Positions 24,752 through 33,341 of a DNA stretch of 64,000 nucleotides are shown in pieces. The position numbers and the translations under genes were made by a program. Source of the DNA: QAND01 sp003150225 (GTDB lineage: Bacteria; Bacillota; Clostridia; Christensenellales; QAND01); the NCBI RefSeq assembly GCF_044357945.1, contig NZ_CP076563.1, forward strand, positions 1,612,001 through 1,676,000. Direction: 5' to 3'. Below the pieces are notes generated by a model, which made no database searches, was not told where the DNA came from, and was given only the letters and a program-made list of their open reading frames with translations. The first letter of the stretch is position 1. The number at the start of each line of letters is the position of its first letter.

Positions 24752-27700
24752 AATCTTAGACCCCATCCGGAGAAGTCCGGAGTACGCGGGGATACAGGAT
24801 GCCATAAGGAGGGGGGGCGGCGAACCCCTCTCCGTTTTCGGCATGCCCGAAATCAGCAAAATCCCTCTGGTGATCACCACCTATTTGGAGCAGAAGCGGC
24901 CTATGTTTTTGATCTGCCCCAATGATTACATGGCGCAGCGGCTGTACGCGGCCATGTCCCCAGTGCTGCCGGGAGAGACCTATTTTCTGCCTGCCCGGGC
25001 CTTCAGTTTTACCCGGGCGGTGGACAGCCGGGAGCAAAGGGCTCTGCGGATTCAAGCCCTTACCGCTTTAGCGGGAGGAGAGCCCTGCCTTGTGCTGGCA
25101 GGGGTGGATGGCGCTCGGGCCTGCCTTTCTCCTCGATCGGTCTTTTGCAAATCACAGATCACCGTCCATAAGGGGGACACCCTTGCCATGGACGACCTCA
25201 TCCGTCGGTTGGTTCAGGGCGGCTACCACCGGGAGGAGGCGGTTTCCGCCCTGGGGGAATTCTCCCTACGGGGCGGTATTCTGGATGTGTGCACGCCCAT
25301 GGGCGCCTACCGATTGGACTTTTTTGGGGACGAGGTGGATTCCATCAAGACCATGGATCCTATGTCTCAGCGGAGCCTTGCGCCACAGGACGGGGTGACC
25401 ATCGCCCCTTGTGTGGAAACCCCTATGGACGCCCGGATGGTGCGGGATGCCCTGTTCATCATGGAGCGAGAGCAAAAACACAATCCAAGTCCCCGGCTGC
25501 AAGAGCGGATGGAGGAACTGCGAGGGGATAATCTCGGTTATGCCGCTGAGGTGGTGCCTTACGTATCGGGGAGAACCTGCGCCGTGGATTATCTGGGGGA
25601 GAACGGCATCCTTTTGCTGGATGAGCCCGCCCAGATGAAGGAGGCGGCCGCCCTTTCCGATGAGGATCTTCAGGATACTGTAACGCATCTGGGGCCTGAT
25701 GCCTATGATGCTCTTTCCCATCAGCTGGCCGCCTATGGAGAGCTTCTCTCGGCGCCCCAGGTAAAGGTGCAGTTCACCACCATGGTACAGCGCCGGGCCA
25801 GAGGCCATGTGTTCTCCCTGGCCTGCAGGTCCATCACGCCCTTTATGGGGCGGCTGGACCTGTTAGCCGACGAGTTGAAATACCGCAAAAAGGGCGGCTA
25901 TACCACCGCTATCGCCCTGGGAAATGAAAAGCGCTGCGAGGCCCTGTACCAAACCCTTTTGGATAAGGGGGTGGACTGCGCCTGTATCCGGGACCTGAAC
26001 CGGGATCTGAAACCGGGAGAGGTGGTCATCACCCCCTATCCCATTGGCGCCGGATTTGAATATACCGATGGCCGGTTTATCCTGTATTCCGAGGCCGAAA
26101 TCTTCCGCCAGGGCCGAGCGCCCCAGCGGAAGCGAAAGGAAGCGGCTCCCGAGGCCTTTGACCTCAAGGAAGGGGACTATGCCGTTCATGATATCCATGG
26201 CATCGGCATCTATCGTGGACTGACCTCCATTCCGGTGGCGGGGGTCCAGAAGGATTTCATGCTCATCGAGTATCGGGATGGGGATAAGCTCTATATTCCG
26301 GCCGACCAGCTCAACCGGGTCACCCGGTACATCGGGTCCGATGAAGCCAAGCCTAAGCTGAGCCGTATGGGCGGTGCTGAATGGGAACGGGCCAAGCAGA
26401 AGGTGCGAAAAGGGGTCCGGGAACTGGCTTTTGATTTGGTAGCCATGTATGCCCAGCGGCAGGCCAGCCGGGGTCACGCCTTTTCGGAGGATACCCTGTG
26501 GCAGAAGGAGTTCGAGTCCGCTTTCCCCTTTGATGAAACCGAGGGCCAGCAGCAGAGCATCGAGGAGATCAAACGGGATATGGAAAGCCCTCGTATTATG
26601 GATCGTCTTTTATGCGGGGATGTGGGCTATGGCAAGACCGAGGTGGCCATCCGTGCTGCTTTTAAGGCGGTGATGGACGCCAAACAGGTGCTGGTATTGG
26701 TGCCCACCACCATTCTGGCGCAGCAGCACTACGCTACCTTCTCGGCCCGGTGCGAGGGCTACCCCATTACGGTGGATGTGCTTTCCCGTTTTCGGAGCAA
26801 AAAGGAGCAGGAGGATGTGCTCACGCGGTTTCAGTCGGGAGAGGTGGATATCCTCATCGGCACCCATAGGCTGCTGAGCCGGGACGTGCGTCCCCGGGAT
26901 CTGGGCTTGCTCATCATCGACGAGGAACATCGGTTTGGGGTAGCGCACAAGGATACCATCAAGAACATGAAAAAGACGGTGGATGTGCTTACCCTCACGG
27001 CTACCCCCATCCCCCGGACCCTGGAAATGTCCCTCATCGGCATCCGGGATATGTCGGTGATCCATACCCCTATCGGGGATCGAAGCCCCGTCACCACCTA
27101 TGTGGCCCCCTATGAGGGAGAATTATTGCGCCAGGCAATTCTGCGAGAGATCAATCGAAATGGGCAAACCTACATCCTTTACAACAATGTGGGCACCATG
27201 GAGCGGTTTGTGTCATCAGTGCGGGAATTGGTGCCCGAGGCTCGAATTGGCATGGCCCATGGCCAAATGGGGGAACTCCCATTGGAGAAAGCGATGATGG
27301 CCTTTTACAACCAGGAGGTGGATGTGCTGGTGTGCAGCACCATCATCGAGTCGGGGCTGGATATTCCAACTGCCAACACCATCTTTATTGTGGATGCCGA
27401 CCGGCTGGGCTTGGCCCAGCTGTATCAGCTGCGGGGCCGGGTGGGCCGGAGCAGCCGCCCAGGGTACTGCTATTTGACCTATAACGGCCAGCGAGTCATG
27501 AACGAGACGGCCCAGAAGCGGCTTTATGCCATCAGCGAATTCACCGAGCTGGGCAGCGGCTATAAGATCGCCATGCGGGATTTGGAGATCCGGGGTGCCG
27601 GCAATCTCCTGGGGCCGGAGCAGCACGGGCATATGGCGCAGGTGGGCTACGATACCTATTGTAAGCTGTTGGCCGATGCCATTCGAGAGGTAAAGGGAGA

Positions 27701-28160
27701 ACCGGATCAGCCGGAGGCCGATGCGTCGGTGGAGACCAGCCTGCCCGCCTTTATTCCAACGGAGTACATTGGCAACACCGAGCAGAAGGTGGCGGCATAT
27801 AAGCGGATTGCCGCCATCCTGGACCAGGCGGGCGCCAATGATGTACGGGAGTCCTTGGTGGACCGCTATGGGGCCCTTCCCGGTCCGGTAGAGAATCTCA
27901 TAGAGGTGGCGGAACTGAAAGCGCTGTGCATCCAGCATGGCGTTGCTACAGCCGCCATCCGCCGGGGAGAGTGCCGTATGAAGTTCGCATCCACGGCCCA
28001 GGTGGACGGAGCTGCTCTAATTCAGGCGGTGGAAGAGTATGGGAAAGGGGCTACTCTTAAGAACACCAATCCCATTGGTTTGATCCTCACGGAGAAAAAC
28101 GCCACCGATGGAAAGATGCTGAAAAAGACGATGGAGTTTCTGTCCGCCCTTCCCGCGTAG
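24741..28160 (+). CDS. mfd: Transcription-repair coupling factor
   Basis: The 1139-aa protein has an N-terminal UvrB-like region (about 20-330: FSTLRGGILDV-type strand as GEFSLRGGILDVCTP), then the CarD-like RNA-polymerase interaction domain (about 475-545: EGDYAVHDIHGIGIYRGL). The RecG-like translocase motor follows, with Walker A LLCGDVGYGKTEVA, DEEHRFG, TATPIPRTLEMSL and IIESGLDIPTANT, then the C-terminal TRCF domain. Mfd pushes or removes stalled RNA polymerase and recruits UvrA. The start overlaps pth; a GGAGG lies somewhat far upstream, so coupling to pth translation is likely. Length is typical. Confidence 0.96.
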   Translation: MNHRILDPIRRSPEYAGIQDAIRRGGGEPLSVFGMPEISKIPLVITTYLEQKRPMFLICPNDYMAQRLYAAMSPVLPGETYFLPARAFSFTRAVDSREQRALRIQALTALAGGEPCLVLAGVDGARACLSPRSVFCKSQITVHKGDTLAMDDLIRRLVQGGYHREEAVSALGEFSLRGGILDVCTPMGAYRLDFFGDEVDSIKTMDPMSQRSLAPQDGVTIAPCVETPMDARMVRDALFIMEREQKHNPSPRLQERMEELRGDNLGYAAEVVPYVSGRTCAVDYLGENGILLLDEPAQMKEAAALSDEDLQDTVTHLGPDAYDALSHQLAAYGELLSAPQVKVQFTTMVQRRARGHVFSLACRSITPFMGRLDLLADELKYRKKGGYTTAIALGNEKRCEALYQTLLDKGVDCACIRDLNRDLKPGEVVITPYPIGAGFEYTDGRFILYSEAEIFRQGRAPQRKRKEAAPEAFDLKEGDYAVHDIHGIGIYRGLTSIPVAGVQKDFMLIEYRDGDKLYIPADQLNRVTRYIGSDEAKPKLSRMGGAEWERAKQKVRKGVRELAFDLVAMYAQRQASRGHAFSEDTLWQKEFESAFPFDETEGQQQSIEEIKRDMESPRIMDRLLCGDVGYGKTEVAIRAAFKAVMDAKQVLVLVPTTILAQQHYATFSARCEGYPITVDVLSRFRSKKEQEDVLTRFQSGEVDILIGTHRLLSRDVRPRDLGLLIIDEEHRFGVAHKDTIKNMKKTVDVLTLTATPIPRTLEMSLIGIRDMSVIHTPIGDRSPVTTYVAPYEGELLRQAILREINRNGQTYILYNNVGTMERFVSSVRELVPEARIGMAHGQMGELPLEKAMMAFYNQEVDVLVCSTIIESGLDIPTANTIFIVDADRLGLAQLYQLRGRVGRSSRPGYCYLTYNGQRVMNETAQKRLYAISEFTELGSGYKIAMRDLEIRGAGNLLGPEQHGHMAQVGYDTYCKLLADAIREVKGEPDQPEADASVETSLPAFIPTEYIGNTEQKVAAYKRIAAILDQAGANDVRESLVDRYGALPGPVENLIEVAELKALCIQHGVATAAIRRGECRMKFASTAQVDGAALIQAVEEYGKGATLKNTNPIGLILTEKNATDGKMLKKTMEFLSALPA

Positions 28161-28197
28161 CCTCAAACCATGGACACCGTCCGCTCACATTGCCGAT

Positions 28198-28226
28198 TTG
28201 ATTTCGTCACATGGACAGGATATAAT
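28198..28226 (+). promoter_or_regulatory. Promoter of the foldase gene
   Basis: TTGATT (28198-28203), a 17-bp spacer and a perfect TATAAT (28221-28226), 51 bp before the start. Confidence 0.7.
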
Positions 28227-28276
28227 AACTTGTATTTACGGCGGCTTAGAAAAGACCGCCGTCTAGGAGGTACCGA

Positions 28277-29692
28277 ATGAAAAAGACCCTTGCGCTTCTA
28301 TTGGCCCTTGGGATGCTGGTGCTGATGCTGGCAGGCTGCCAGGTCAACCGAGAAAAGGACATGGCTCAGATTGTGCTACAGGTAGGGGATGTGACCTATA
28401 CAAAACAGCAGGTCTATGATAATTATGCTACTATCCTTGCTTCCGGAGGATATGATATTGACCCAATGGATGAGGAGTTGAAGGAATCCATCCGCGAACA
28501 ACTGGACACTATGCTTGTGGGCTATCTGGATTATCTGATGAAAGTGGAAGTTGCTACTGTCATCGTGGATCGGGATATGCCCCTCACCGAGGAGGAGATC
28601 GCGGAGGTCGATGCCTCGATGGATCAGTATGTGGAGTTTGTCAAAGCGTACATGCTGACGGAGGACGAGGACCCCGAGGCGGCCGAGGAAAACGCCCAGG
28701 CTGAAGGAGAGGACATTGACGCCCAGGTGGACGCCTTTTTCCTGGAAAACACCGGGATGACCCTTCAGGAGTACCGGGAGGAGGAGTATAAACTGACCAA
28801 GCTGGAGAAGCTGGGGAATGCCCTGGCCAAGGACGTGACCGCTAGCGATGAGCAGGTGAAGGCACGGTACGAAACGGACCTTCAAAGCCAGAAGGAGGCC
28901 GCTATTACCGGCGAAACCTATTATGAGAGCGTGGTGACCGGGGACAGCGACCTCATCGGCGCTTATACCCTTCACAAGGCCAGCGGATACCAGCTGGTGA
29001 AGCATATTCTGTTCACCTTTACCGAGGAACAGCAGGATGAGCTGGAGGCCCTTCAGGAGACCATCGATGATGAGAAGAGCGCCAAGAGCGATGCTGAGAC
29101 CGCTAAGAGCGAAGCGGAGGCCGCCAAGCTAACGGCGGAGGACGCTGGGGATACCGAGGAAGCGGCCGCCCAGCAGAAGATCATCGACGACAAAGACGCC
29201 ATCATCTCCACGCAGAGTGCCAGGATCGAGACCCTGCAGAACCAGTATTTTGCCCGGCGGGATGAGCTGGCTGCCGGCAACGTGGCCAAAGCCCAGGACT
29301 TGGTGGCCAGGTTAAAGGCGGGGGAGGACTTTGACACCCTTTTAGCGGAATACGGGGAGGATCCCGGGATGAAGCAGGGAGCCAGCTCCATTACCGGATA
29401 CCTGATTTCCCCCACTGGATATGGCTTTGATGAGACCTTTGTGGACGCTGCTCAACAGCTTACCGAGGCGGGTCAGATCAGCGATCCCGTGGTGTCTGAC
29501 TTTGGCGTTCATATCGTGAAACTGCTGTATGGCACCGATGAGGCGGATCTGCCCTACGATTTGGTGAAGAGCATCGTACAGCCCCTGGCAGATGAGGATG
29601 CCCAGCAGACGGCTGTGGATGAGGGGATCCAGAAGTACGCCGATGAGCTAGGCGTGAAGGTGTATCCCGACCGGATCAAATTTGTAAAATAA
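28277..29692 (+). CDS. PrsA-like parvulin foldase lipoprotein with coiled-coil insertion
   Basis: ATG 28277 follows TAGGAGG. The 471-aa product has a lipoprotein signal (lipobox LAGC, residues 18-21), a SurA/PrsA-like N-terminal helical region (about 30-225) and a parvulin-type PPIase domain. The PPIase begins with YQLVKHILFTF (about 235) and resumes at DLVARLKAGEDFDTLLAEYG. Between the two halves is about 75 residues of Ala/Glu/Lys-rich coiled coil, including AKSDAETAKSEAEAAKL, which normal parvulins lack. It ends with SDFGVHIVKLLYG. Predicted role: extracellular folding helper anchored in the membrane. Confidence 0.85.
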   Translation: MKKTLALLLALGMLVLMLAGCQVNREKDMAQIVLQVGDVTYTKQQVYDNYATILASGGYDIDPMDEELKESIREQLDTMLVGYLDYLMKVEVATVIVDRDMPLTEEEIAEVDASMDQYVEFVKAYMLTEDEDPEAAEENAQAEGEDIDAQVDAFFLENTGMTLQEYREEEYKLTKLEKLGNALAKDVTASDEQVKARYETDLQSQKEAAITGETYYESVVTGDSDLIGAYTLHKASGYQLVKHILFTFTEEQQDELEALQETIDDEKSAKSDAETAKSEAEAAKLTAEDAGDTEEAAAQQKIIDDKDAIISTQSARIETLQNQYFARRDELAAGNVAKAQDLVARLKAGEDFDTLLAEYGEDPGMKQGASSITGYLISPTGYGFDETFVDAAQQLTEAGQISDPVVSDFGVHIVKLLYGTDEADLPYDLVKSIVQPLADEDAQQTAVDEGIQKYADELGVKVYPDRIKFVK

Positions 29693-29700
29693 AGATATGA

Positions 29701-29732
29701 AAAAAAGCGGGGCAGTTTGCCCCGCTTTTTTT
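29701..29732 (+). terminator. Terminator after the foldase gene
   Basis: AAAAAAGCGGGGC-AGTTT-GCCCCGCTTTTTTT stem and T-run begin 9 nt after the stop; the symmetric A/T flanks allow use in both directions. Confidence 0.92.
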
Positions 29733-29811
29733 ATCCACAGCCGTCCAAAGAAGGCCGTATTTGTCCGTATTAGGCCCGGTTTGGCCTCGAAAAGCCCATG
29801 GATGGAGATTT

Positions 29812-30219
29812 TTAGGATTGCGCCTTTTCCTGGTGCCAATGGCGCCGGGGGCATTGGATTTGGAAGATATCGTCCACCATCCGGTGCACCAGCTCCGCCT
29901 CGGGGGTGCCCGCTAGGGTGTAATGGATCTCCTTGCCGATCCGGCGGTTGACGATCAAACCGGACTGCCGCAGGGCCCGCAGATGGTGGGAGACCGCCGG
30001 GGCGCTCATGCCGATGGCGGCGGCGATGTTGTAGACGCATTCCTCGCTGTGGCATAGAAGCCATAGAATGCGGAGCCGCGTGCTGTCCGAAAGAAGGGAA
30101 AAGGTATCGGACACCTTGGCAAAGCTATCCGGAGTGGGCATCTGCTCCAGAACCTCATGGGTGTGCTGGCCATGATCGTGGGGAAGGGGCTCCATATGGG
30201 CTGGTTCCTTTTCTGACAT
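29812..30219 (-). CDS. ArsR/SmtB-family metal-sensing repressor
   Basis: ATG 30219 was chosen over longer frames because GGAAAGGGGAATG lies before it. The 135-aa protein has a His-rich N-terminus (HDHGQHTH) and a winged helix (about 40-115: LLSDSTRLRILWLLCHSEEC, then IGMSAPAVSHHLRALRQSGL). The tail contains HRMVDDIFQIQCPRRHWH, resembling alpha-5 metal sites of Zn/Cd sensors. Cys in SEECVYN corresponds to the alpha-3 CVC region, although the second Cys is absent. It should repress the efflux genes until Zn, Cd or Pb binds. It is encoded after the pump, on the same strand. Confidence 0.88.
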   Translation of the reverse strand: MSEKEPAHMEPLPHDHGQHTHEVLEQMPTPDSFAKVSDTFSLLSDSTRLRILWLLCHSEECVYNIAAAIGMSAPAVSHHLRALRQSGLIVNRRIGKEIHYTLAGTPEAELVHRMVDDIFQIQCPRRHWHQEKAQS

Positions 30220-30329
30220 ATCATTCCCCTTTCCCGGCAACGGCCGCGTTTTTCTATTATTATAGGCCTTGGGTCCCATAACGTCAAACGGGCTTCCCCT
30301 GGGGGAAGCCCGCTGGTTTTTGCGAGGAG

Positions 30330-32186
30330 TTAAAGGTTTTTTACGGAAAGCGCCCGGATGGCGTTGAGGATGGCGATGACCGATACCCCCACGTCCGCGA
30401 AGACCGCCGCCCACATGGAGGCCATTCCAATGGCCGACAGGATCAGCACCACGACCTTGACCCCCAGGGCGAAGACAATGTTCTGCCAGGCGATGGCAAG
30501 GGTCTTTTTGGAGATCTTGATGGCGGTGGCTACCTGGCTGGGCTCGTCGGTCATAATGACCACATCCGCAGCCTCGATGGCAGCGTCGGAGCCCAGGCCG
30601 CCCATGGCGATGCCCACATCGGCCCGGGCCAGCACCGGGGCATCGTTGATGCCATCTCCCACAAAGACCACCGTGCCCTTCTCAGAGGCGGAGCTGAGGA
30701 TGGATTCCATGCGCTCCACCTTATCGGCGGGGAGCAGTTGGGTATAGACCTCGTCCAGCCCCAGGTCTCCAGCCACCTTGCGGCCGATGGCGTCGGCGTC
30801 CCCCGTCAGCATTACGGTTTTCCGGACGCCGGCTGCCCGCAGGGCGGAGACGGCGTATTTGGCGTCCTCCTTGATCTGATCAGCGATGGCGATGCAGCCT
30901 AGATACCGGCCTTCATGGGCCAGATGGACCACTGTGCCAACGGCATCGGGGGAGGAGTAGGCCACTCCCGCCAGTTCCATGAGCTTGTCGTTGCCGGCGT
31001 ATAGGCGATGGCCGTCCACCGTGGCGATGAGCCCCTTGCCGGGGACCTCCTCCACGCTGCCGATGCGGTCCTGATCCACGGCTTTGCCGTATGCCGCCAG
31101 GATGGAGCGGGAAATGGGATGGTTGCTGTAATTCTCCCCATGGGCCGCCAGCTCTAAAAGGGTTTTTTGTTCTATGCCGGGAGCGGGATAGACGCCGGTG
31201 ACGGCAAAGGCGCCTTTGGTAAGGGTCCCGGTTTTATCGAAGACCACCGCTTCCGCTCGGGCAAGGGCCTCCATGTAGTTGCTGCCCTTGATGAGGACGC
31301 CGCATTTGGAGGCGCCGCCGATGCCGCCGAAGAAGCTGAGAGGGATGGAGATCACAAGGGCGCAGGGACAGGAGACCACCAGGAAGGACAGGGCCCGCCG
31401 CACGCTTTCTCCCAGGGCCATGCCGGGGATCAAAAGGGGCAGGGACAGGGCAAGCAGAACGGCGGCGATGACCACGGTGGGGGTATAGTACCGGGCAAAC
31501 TTGGTGATGAAGTTCTCCACGTTGGCTTTCTTGCTGCTGGCGTTTTCCACCAGGTCCAAAATCTTGGCCACGGTGGATTCCCCAAACTCCTTGGTGACCT
31601 CTATGGTGAGGATACCGGTGAGGTTGATGCATCCGCTGATGACCTCCTGGCCGGGAACCGCGTCCCGGGGAAGGGATTCCCCCGTCAGGGCCGAGGTGTC
31701 CATGGAGCTATGGCCGGCGAGGATGACGCCGTCCAGTGGGATGCGCTCTCCCGGCCGGACGATGATGGAATCCCCTACCTGGACCTCTTCGGGATCCACC
31801 CGAAGCTCCTGACCCTCCCGCAGAAGCACGGCGTAGTCCGGGCGGATGTCCATGAGCTGGGCGATGGATTTGCGGGATTTGCCCACGGCGTAGGATTGGA
31901 ACAGCTCTCCTACCTGGTAGAACACCATCACCGCCATGGCTTCCAGATAATCCCCCAATAGGAAAGCGCCCACCGTTGCCAGAGCCATGAGAAAGTTCTC
32001 ATCGAAGATCTGGCCGTGAAGGATACCCGTCAGCGCCTCCCAAAGGACATCGCCGCCCACCAGCAGATAGGCGGCCAAAAAGACGGCCAGCCGGAGGGGA
32101 TCCCCCAGGGGCAACACCATGGGGAAGACGCAGACGGCCACCGAGGCCAGAATGCGGAATAGGGTGATTTTTTGACGCTTGCTCAT
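30330..32186 (-). CDS. Heavy-metal P1B-type ATPase (Zn/Cd/Pb efflux)
   Basis: ATG 32186 follows AAGGAGT. The 618-aa pump has no N-terminal metal-binding domain. It shows membrane helices at about 10-100 and 230-300 with the ion-site motif SCPCALVISIP, an actuator domain with TGESLPRD, the phosphorylation site DKTGTLTKG and the hinge GDGINDAPVLARADVGIAMG. CPC plus the closely related CadA/ZntA pattern indicate divalent soft-metal export rather than copper. A separate HMA protein is encoded 59 nt upstream, so the usual fused domain is split off here. The final residues end near AIRALSVKNL. Confidence 0.93.
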   Translation of the reverse strand: MSKRQKITLFRILASVAVCVFPMVLPLGDPLRLAVFLAAYLLVGGDVLWEALTGILHGQIFDENFLMALATVGAFLLGDYLEAMAVMVFYQVGELFQSYAVGKSRKSIAQLMDIRPDYAVLLREGQELRVDPEEVQVGDSIIVRPGERIPLDGVILAGHSSMDTSALTGESLPRDAVPGQEVISGCINLTGILTIEVTKEFGESTVAKILDLVENASSKKANVENFITKFARYYTPTVVIAAVLLALSLPLLIPGMALGESVRRALSFLVVSCPCALVISIPLSFFGGIGGASKCGVLIKGSNYMEALARAEAVVFDKTGTLTKGAFAVTGVYPAPGIEQKTLLELAAHGENYSNHPISRSILAAYGKAVDQDRIGSVEEVPGKGLIATVDGHRLYAGNDKLMELAGVAYSSPDAVGTVVHLAHEGRYLGCIAIADQIKEDAKYAVSALRAAGVRKTVMLTGDADAIGRKVAGDLGLDEVYTQLLPADKVERMESILSSASEKGTVVFVGDGINDAPVLARADVGIAMGGLGSDAAIEAADVVIMTDEPSQVATAIKISKKTLAIAWQNIVFALGVKVVVLILSAIGMASMWAAVFADVGVSVIAILNAIRALSVKNL

Positions 32187-32245
32187 CGTAACGACTCCTT
32201 ATTGCCTGGAAAAGGCCGGCGGACGCAACCTCGGCGCGGAAAGGA

Positions 32246-32464
32246 TTATCCCACCAGCTCTACGGCAGAATCCACCTTTTTGACCGCCTTCTTGACCTCG
32301 GAGAGAATATCGTCAAACCGGTCGTCCTGGGCTTCCAGCGTTAGCTTCTGGGTCATAAAACTGATGCTGGCGGAGGTAACGCCGTTGATTTTGCCGATAC
32401 GATTTTCCATCTTGGCGGCGCAGTTGGCGCAGTCCAGATCCTTGAGACGGTAGGTTTTCTTCAT
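32246..32464 (-). CDS. HMA-domain metal chaperone (72 aa)
   Basis: ATG 32464 follows GGGGGAG. The 72-aa protein is a single heavy-metal-associated domain: KTYRLKDLDCANCAAKMENR with the CxxC metal site (residues 11-14), then GVTSASISFMTQKLTLEAQ and a final helix. It is the first gene of the metal operon and stands directly before an ATPase that lacks its own HMA domain. It may deliver the metal to the pump, or act as its detached N-terminal domain. Metal identity cannot be told from the sequence. Confidence 0.88.
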   Translation of the reverse strand: MKKTYRLKDLDCANCAAKMENRIGKINGVTSASISFMTQKLTLEAQDDRFDDILSEVKKAVKKVDSAVELVG

Positions 32465-32495
32465 GGTAATGGCTCCCCCTAACAATGGATTAAAT

Positions 32496-32515
32496 AATTA
32501 AATGATTGTTTAATT
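32496..32515. promoter_or_regulatory. ArsR-type operator of the metal operon
   Basis: AATTAAATGATTGTTTAATT has perfect 7-bp arms (AATTAAA/TTTAATT) around a 6-bp centre. It lies just downstream of the -10 box on the - strand, where a bound dimer would block transcription. AT-rich imperfect palindromes of this kind are typical ArsR/SmtB sites, and the operon encodes such a repressor. Confidence 0.65.
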
Positions 32516-32527
32516 GTTTGTATGTTT

Positions 32528-32555
32528 ATTATATGTGATGGAGCGAAAAAGTCAA
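32528..32555 (-). promoter_or_regulatory. Promoter of the metal-efflux operon
   Basis: On the - strand, TTGACT (32550-32555), 16 bp and a perfect TATAAT (32528-32533). The predicted start of transcription is near 32521, next to the operator. Confidence 0.7.
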
Positions 32556-32602
32556 CCCTTTTCAGACGTTTTGCGCATCCATTTTGACTGGATGCCGTGG
32601 GC

Positions 32603-32631
32603 GCATAAAATTCCAACCCTTTCAAATACTA
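32603..32631 (+). promoter_or_regulatory. Candidate sigma-G promoter of spoVT
   Basis: GCATA (32603-32607), 17 bp and AATACTA (32625-32631) match the sigma-G pattern GHATR/CATNNTA except for one base. SpoVT is forespore sigma-G controlled in Bacillus. No good vegetative promoter is seen here. Confidence 0.45.
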
Positions 32632-32663
32632 ACAGGGCAAGTAGCATTTAGGGAGGAAAGGGA

Positions 32664-33221
32664 ATGAAAGCAACCGGCATTGTTAGACGGATCGACGATC
32701 TGGGCAGGGTGGTAATCCCCAAGGAAATCCGCCGCACCATGCGGATCCGGGAAGGGGACCCCTTGGAGATCTTTACCGACCGAGAAGGCGGGGTCATTTT
32801 GAGAAAATATTCTCCCATCGGGGAGATGGGGGAATTCGCGCAGGAGTACGCGGAATCCATCTATAAGACGCTGGACCAAACGGCGTTGATCTGCGACAGC
32901 GATATGGTCATCGCCGCGGCGGGAAGCGGCAAAAAGGAGTATATGGACAGGAGCATCTCCCGGGATGTGGAGAACATGATGGCCCAGCGGACGGTGTATA
33001 TTACCGGCCGGGAATCGGGCAACAAACCCGTGGCCATCCTGGAGATGGAGAGCGACGGCGGCGCCTATCAGGCCCAGATCATCTGTCCGATCCTATCCCA
33101 GGGGGAGGCCATCGGCGCGGTGGTCATCCTCAACCGGAACGGCAACAAGGAGTTTGGGGAGGTGGAGGCCAAGGTGGCCAGTACCGCCGCCATCTTCCTA
33201 GGAAAGCAGATGGAGCATTAA
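32664..33221 (+). CDS. spoVT: Stage V sporulation protein T (AbrB-family regulator)
   Basis: ATG 32664 follows GGGAGGAAAGG. The 185-aa protein has an N-terminal SpoVT/AbrB swapped-hairpin DNA-binding domain (1-50: KATGIVRRIDDLGRVVIPKE) and a C-terminal GAF-like domain (about 56-180: ALICDSDMVIAAAGSGKKEY, GAVVILNRNG). Length and layout match SpoVT, which adjusts sigma-G gene expression in the forespore. The gene keeps its conserved place between mfd and the SpoVB flippase, although unrelated genes have come in on both sides. Confidence 0.94.
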   Translation: MKATGIVRRIDDLGRVVIPKEIRRTMRIREGDPLEIFTDREGGVILRKYSPIGEMGEFAQEYAESIYKTLDQTALICDSDMVIAAAGSGKKEYMDRSISRDVENMMAQRTVYITGRESGNKPVAILEMESDGGAYQAQIICPILSQGEAIGAVVILNRNGNKEFGEVEAKVASTAAIFLGKQMEH

Positions 33222-33252
33222 AAAAACAGCCCCTTAAAGGGGCTGTTTTTTT
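33222..33252 (+). terminator. Terminator after spoVT
   Basis: AAAACAGCCCC-TTAA-GGGGCTGTTTTTTT forms a perfect stem starting at the spoVT stop codon. Confidence 0.92.
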
Positions 33253-33279
33253 AATGGTGGGCGGCCACGCGTGTATAAA

Positions 33280-33308
33280 CAAAGGAAGCCCCATGGTGGG
33301 GGGCTTCC
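33280..33308 (-). terminator. Terminator after adhE
   Basis: GGAAGCCCC (33283-33291) pairs with GGGGCTTCC (33300-33308). On the - strand it is followed by TTTGTTT, 34 nt after the adhE stop. Confidence 0.8.
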
Positions 33309-33341
33309 TTTTTCCGTGTAGGGACACCGGGATATTGGGGT

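Noticed and set aside
30284..30314. Hairpin between ATPase and ArsR genes as a terminator
   Set aside because: The CGGGCTTCCCC/GGGGAAGCCCG stem is good, but no T-run follows on the - strand; it may moderate read-through but is not a clear terminator.
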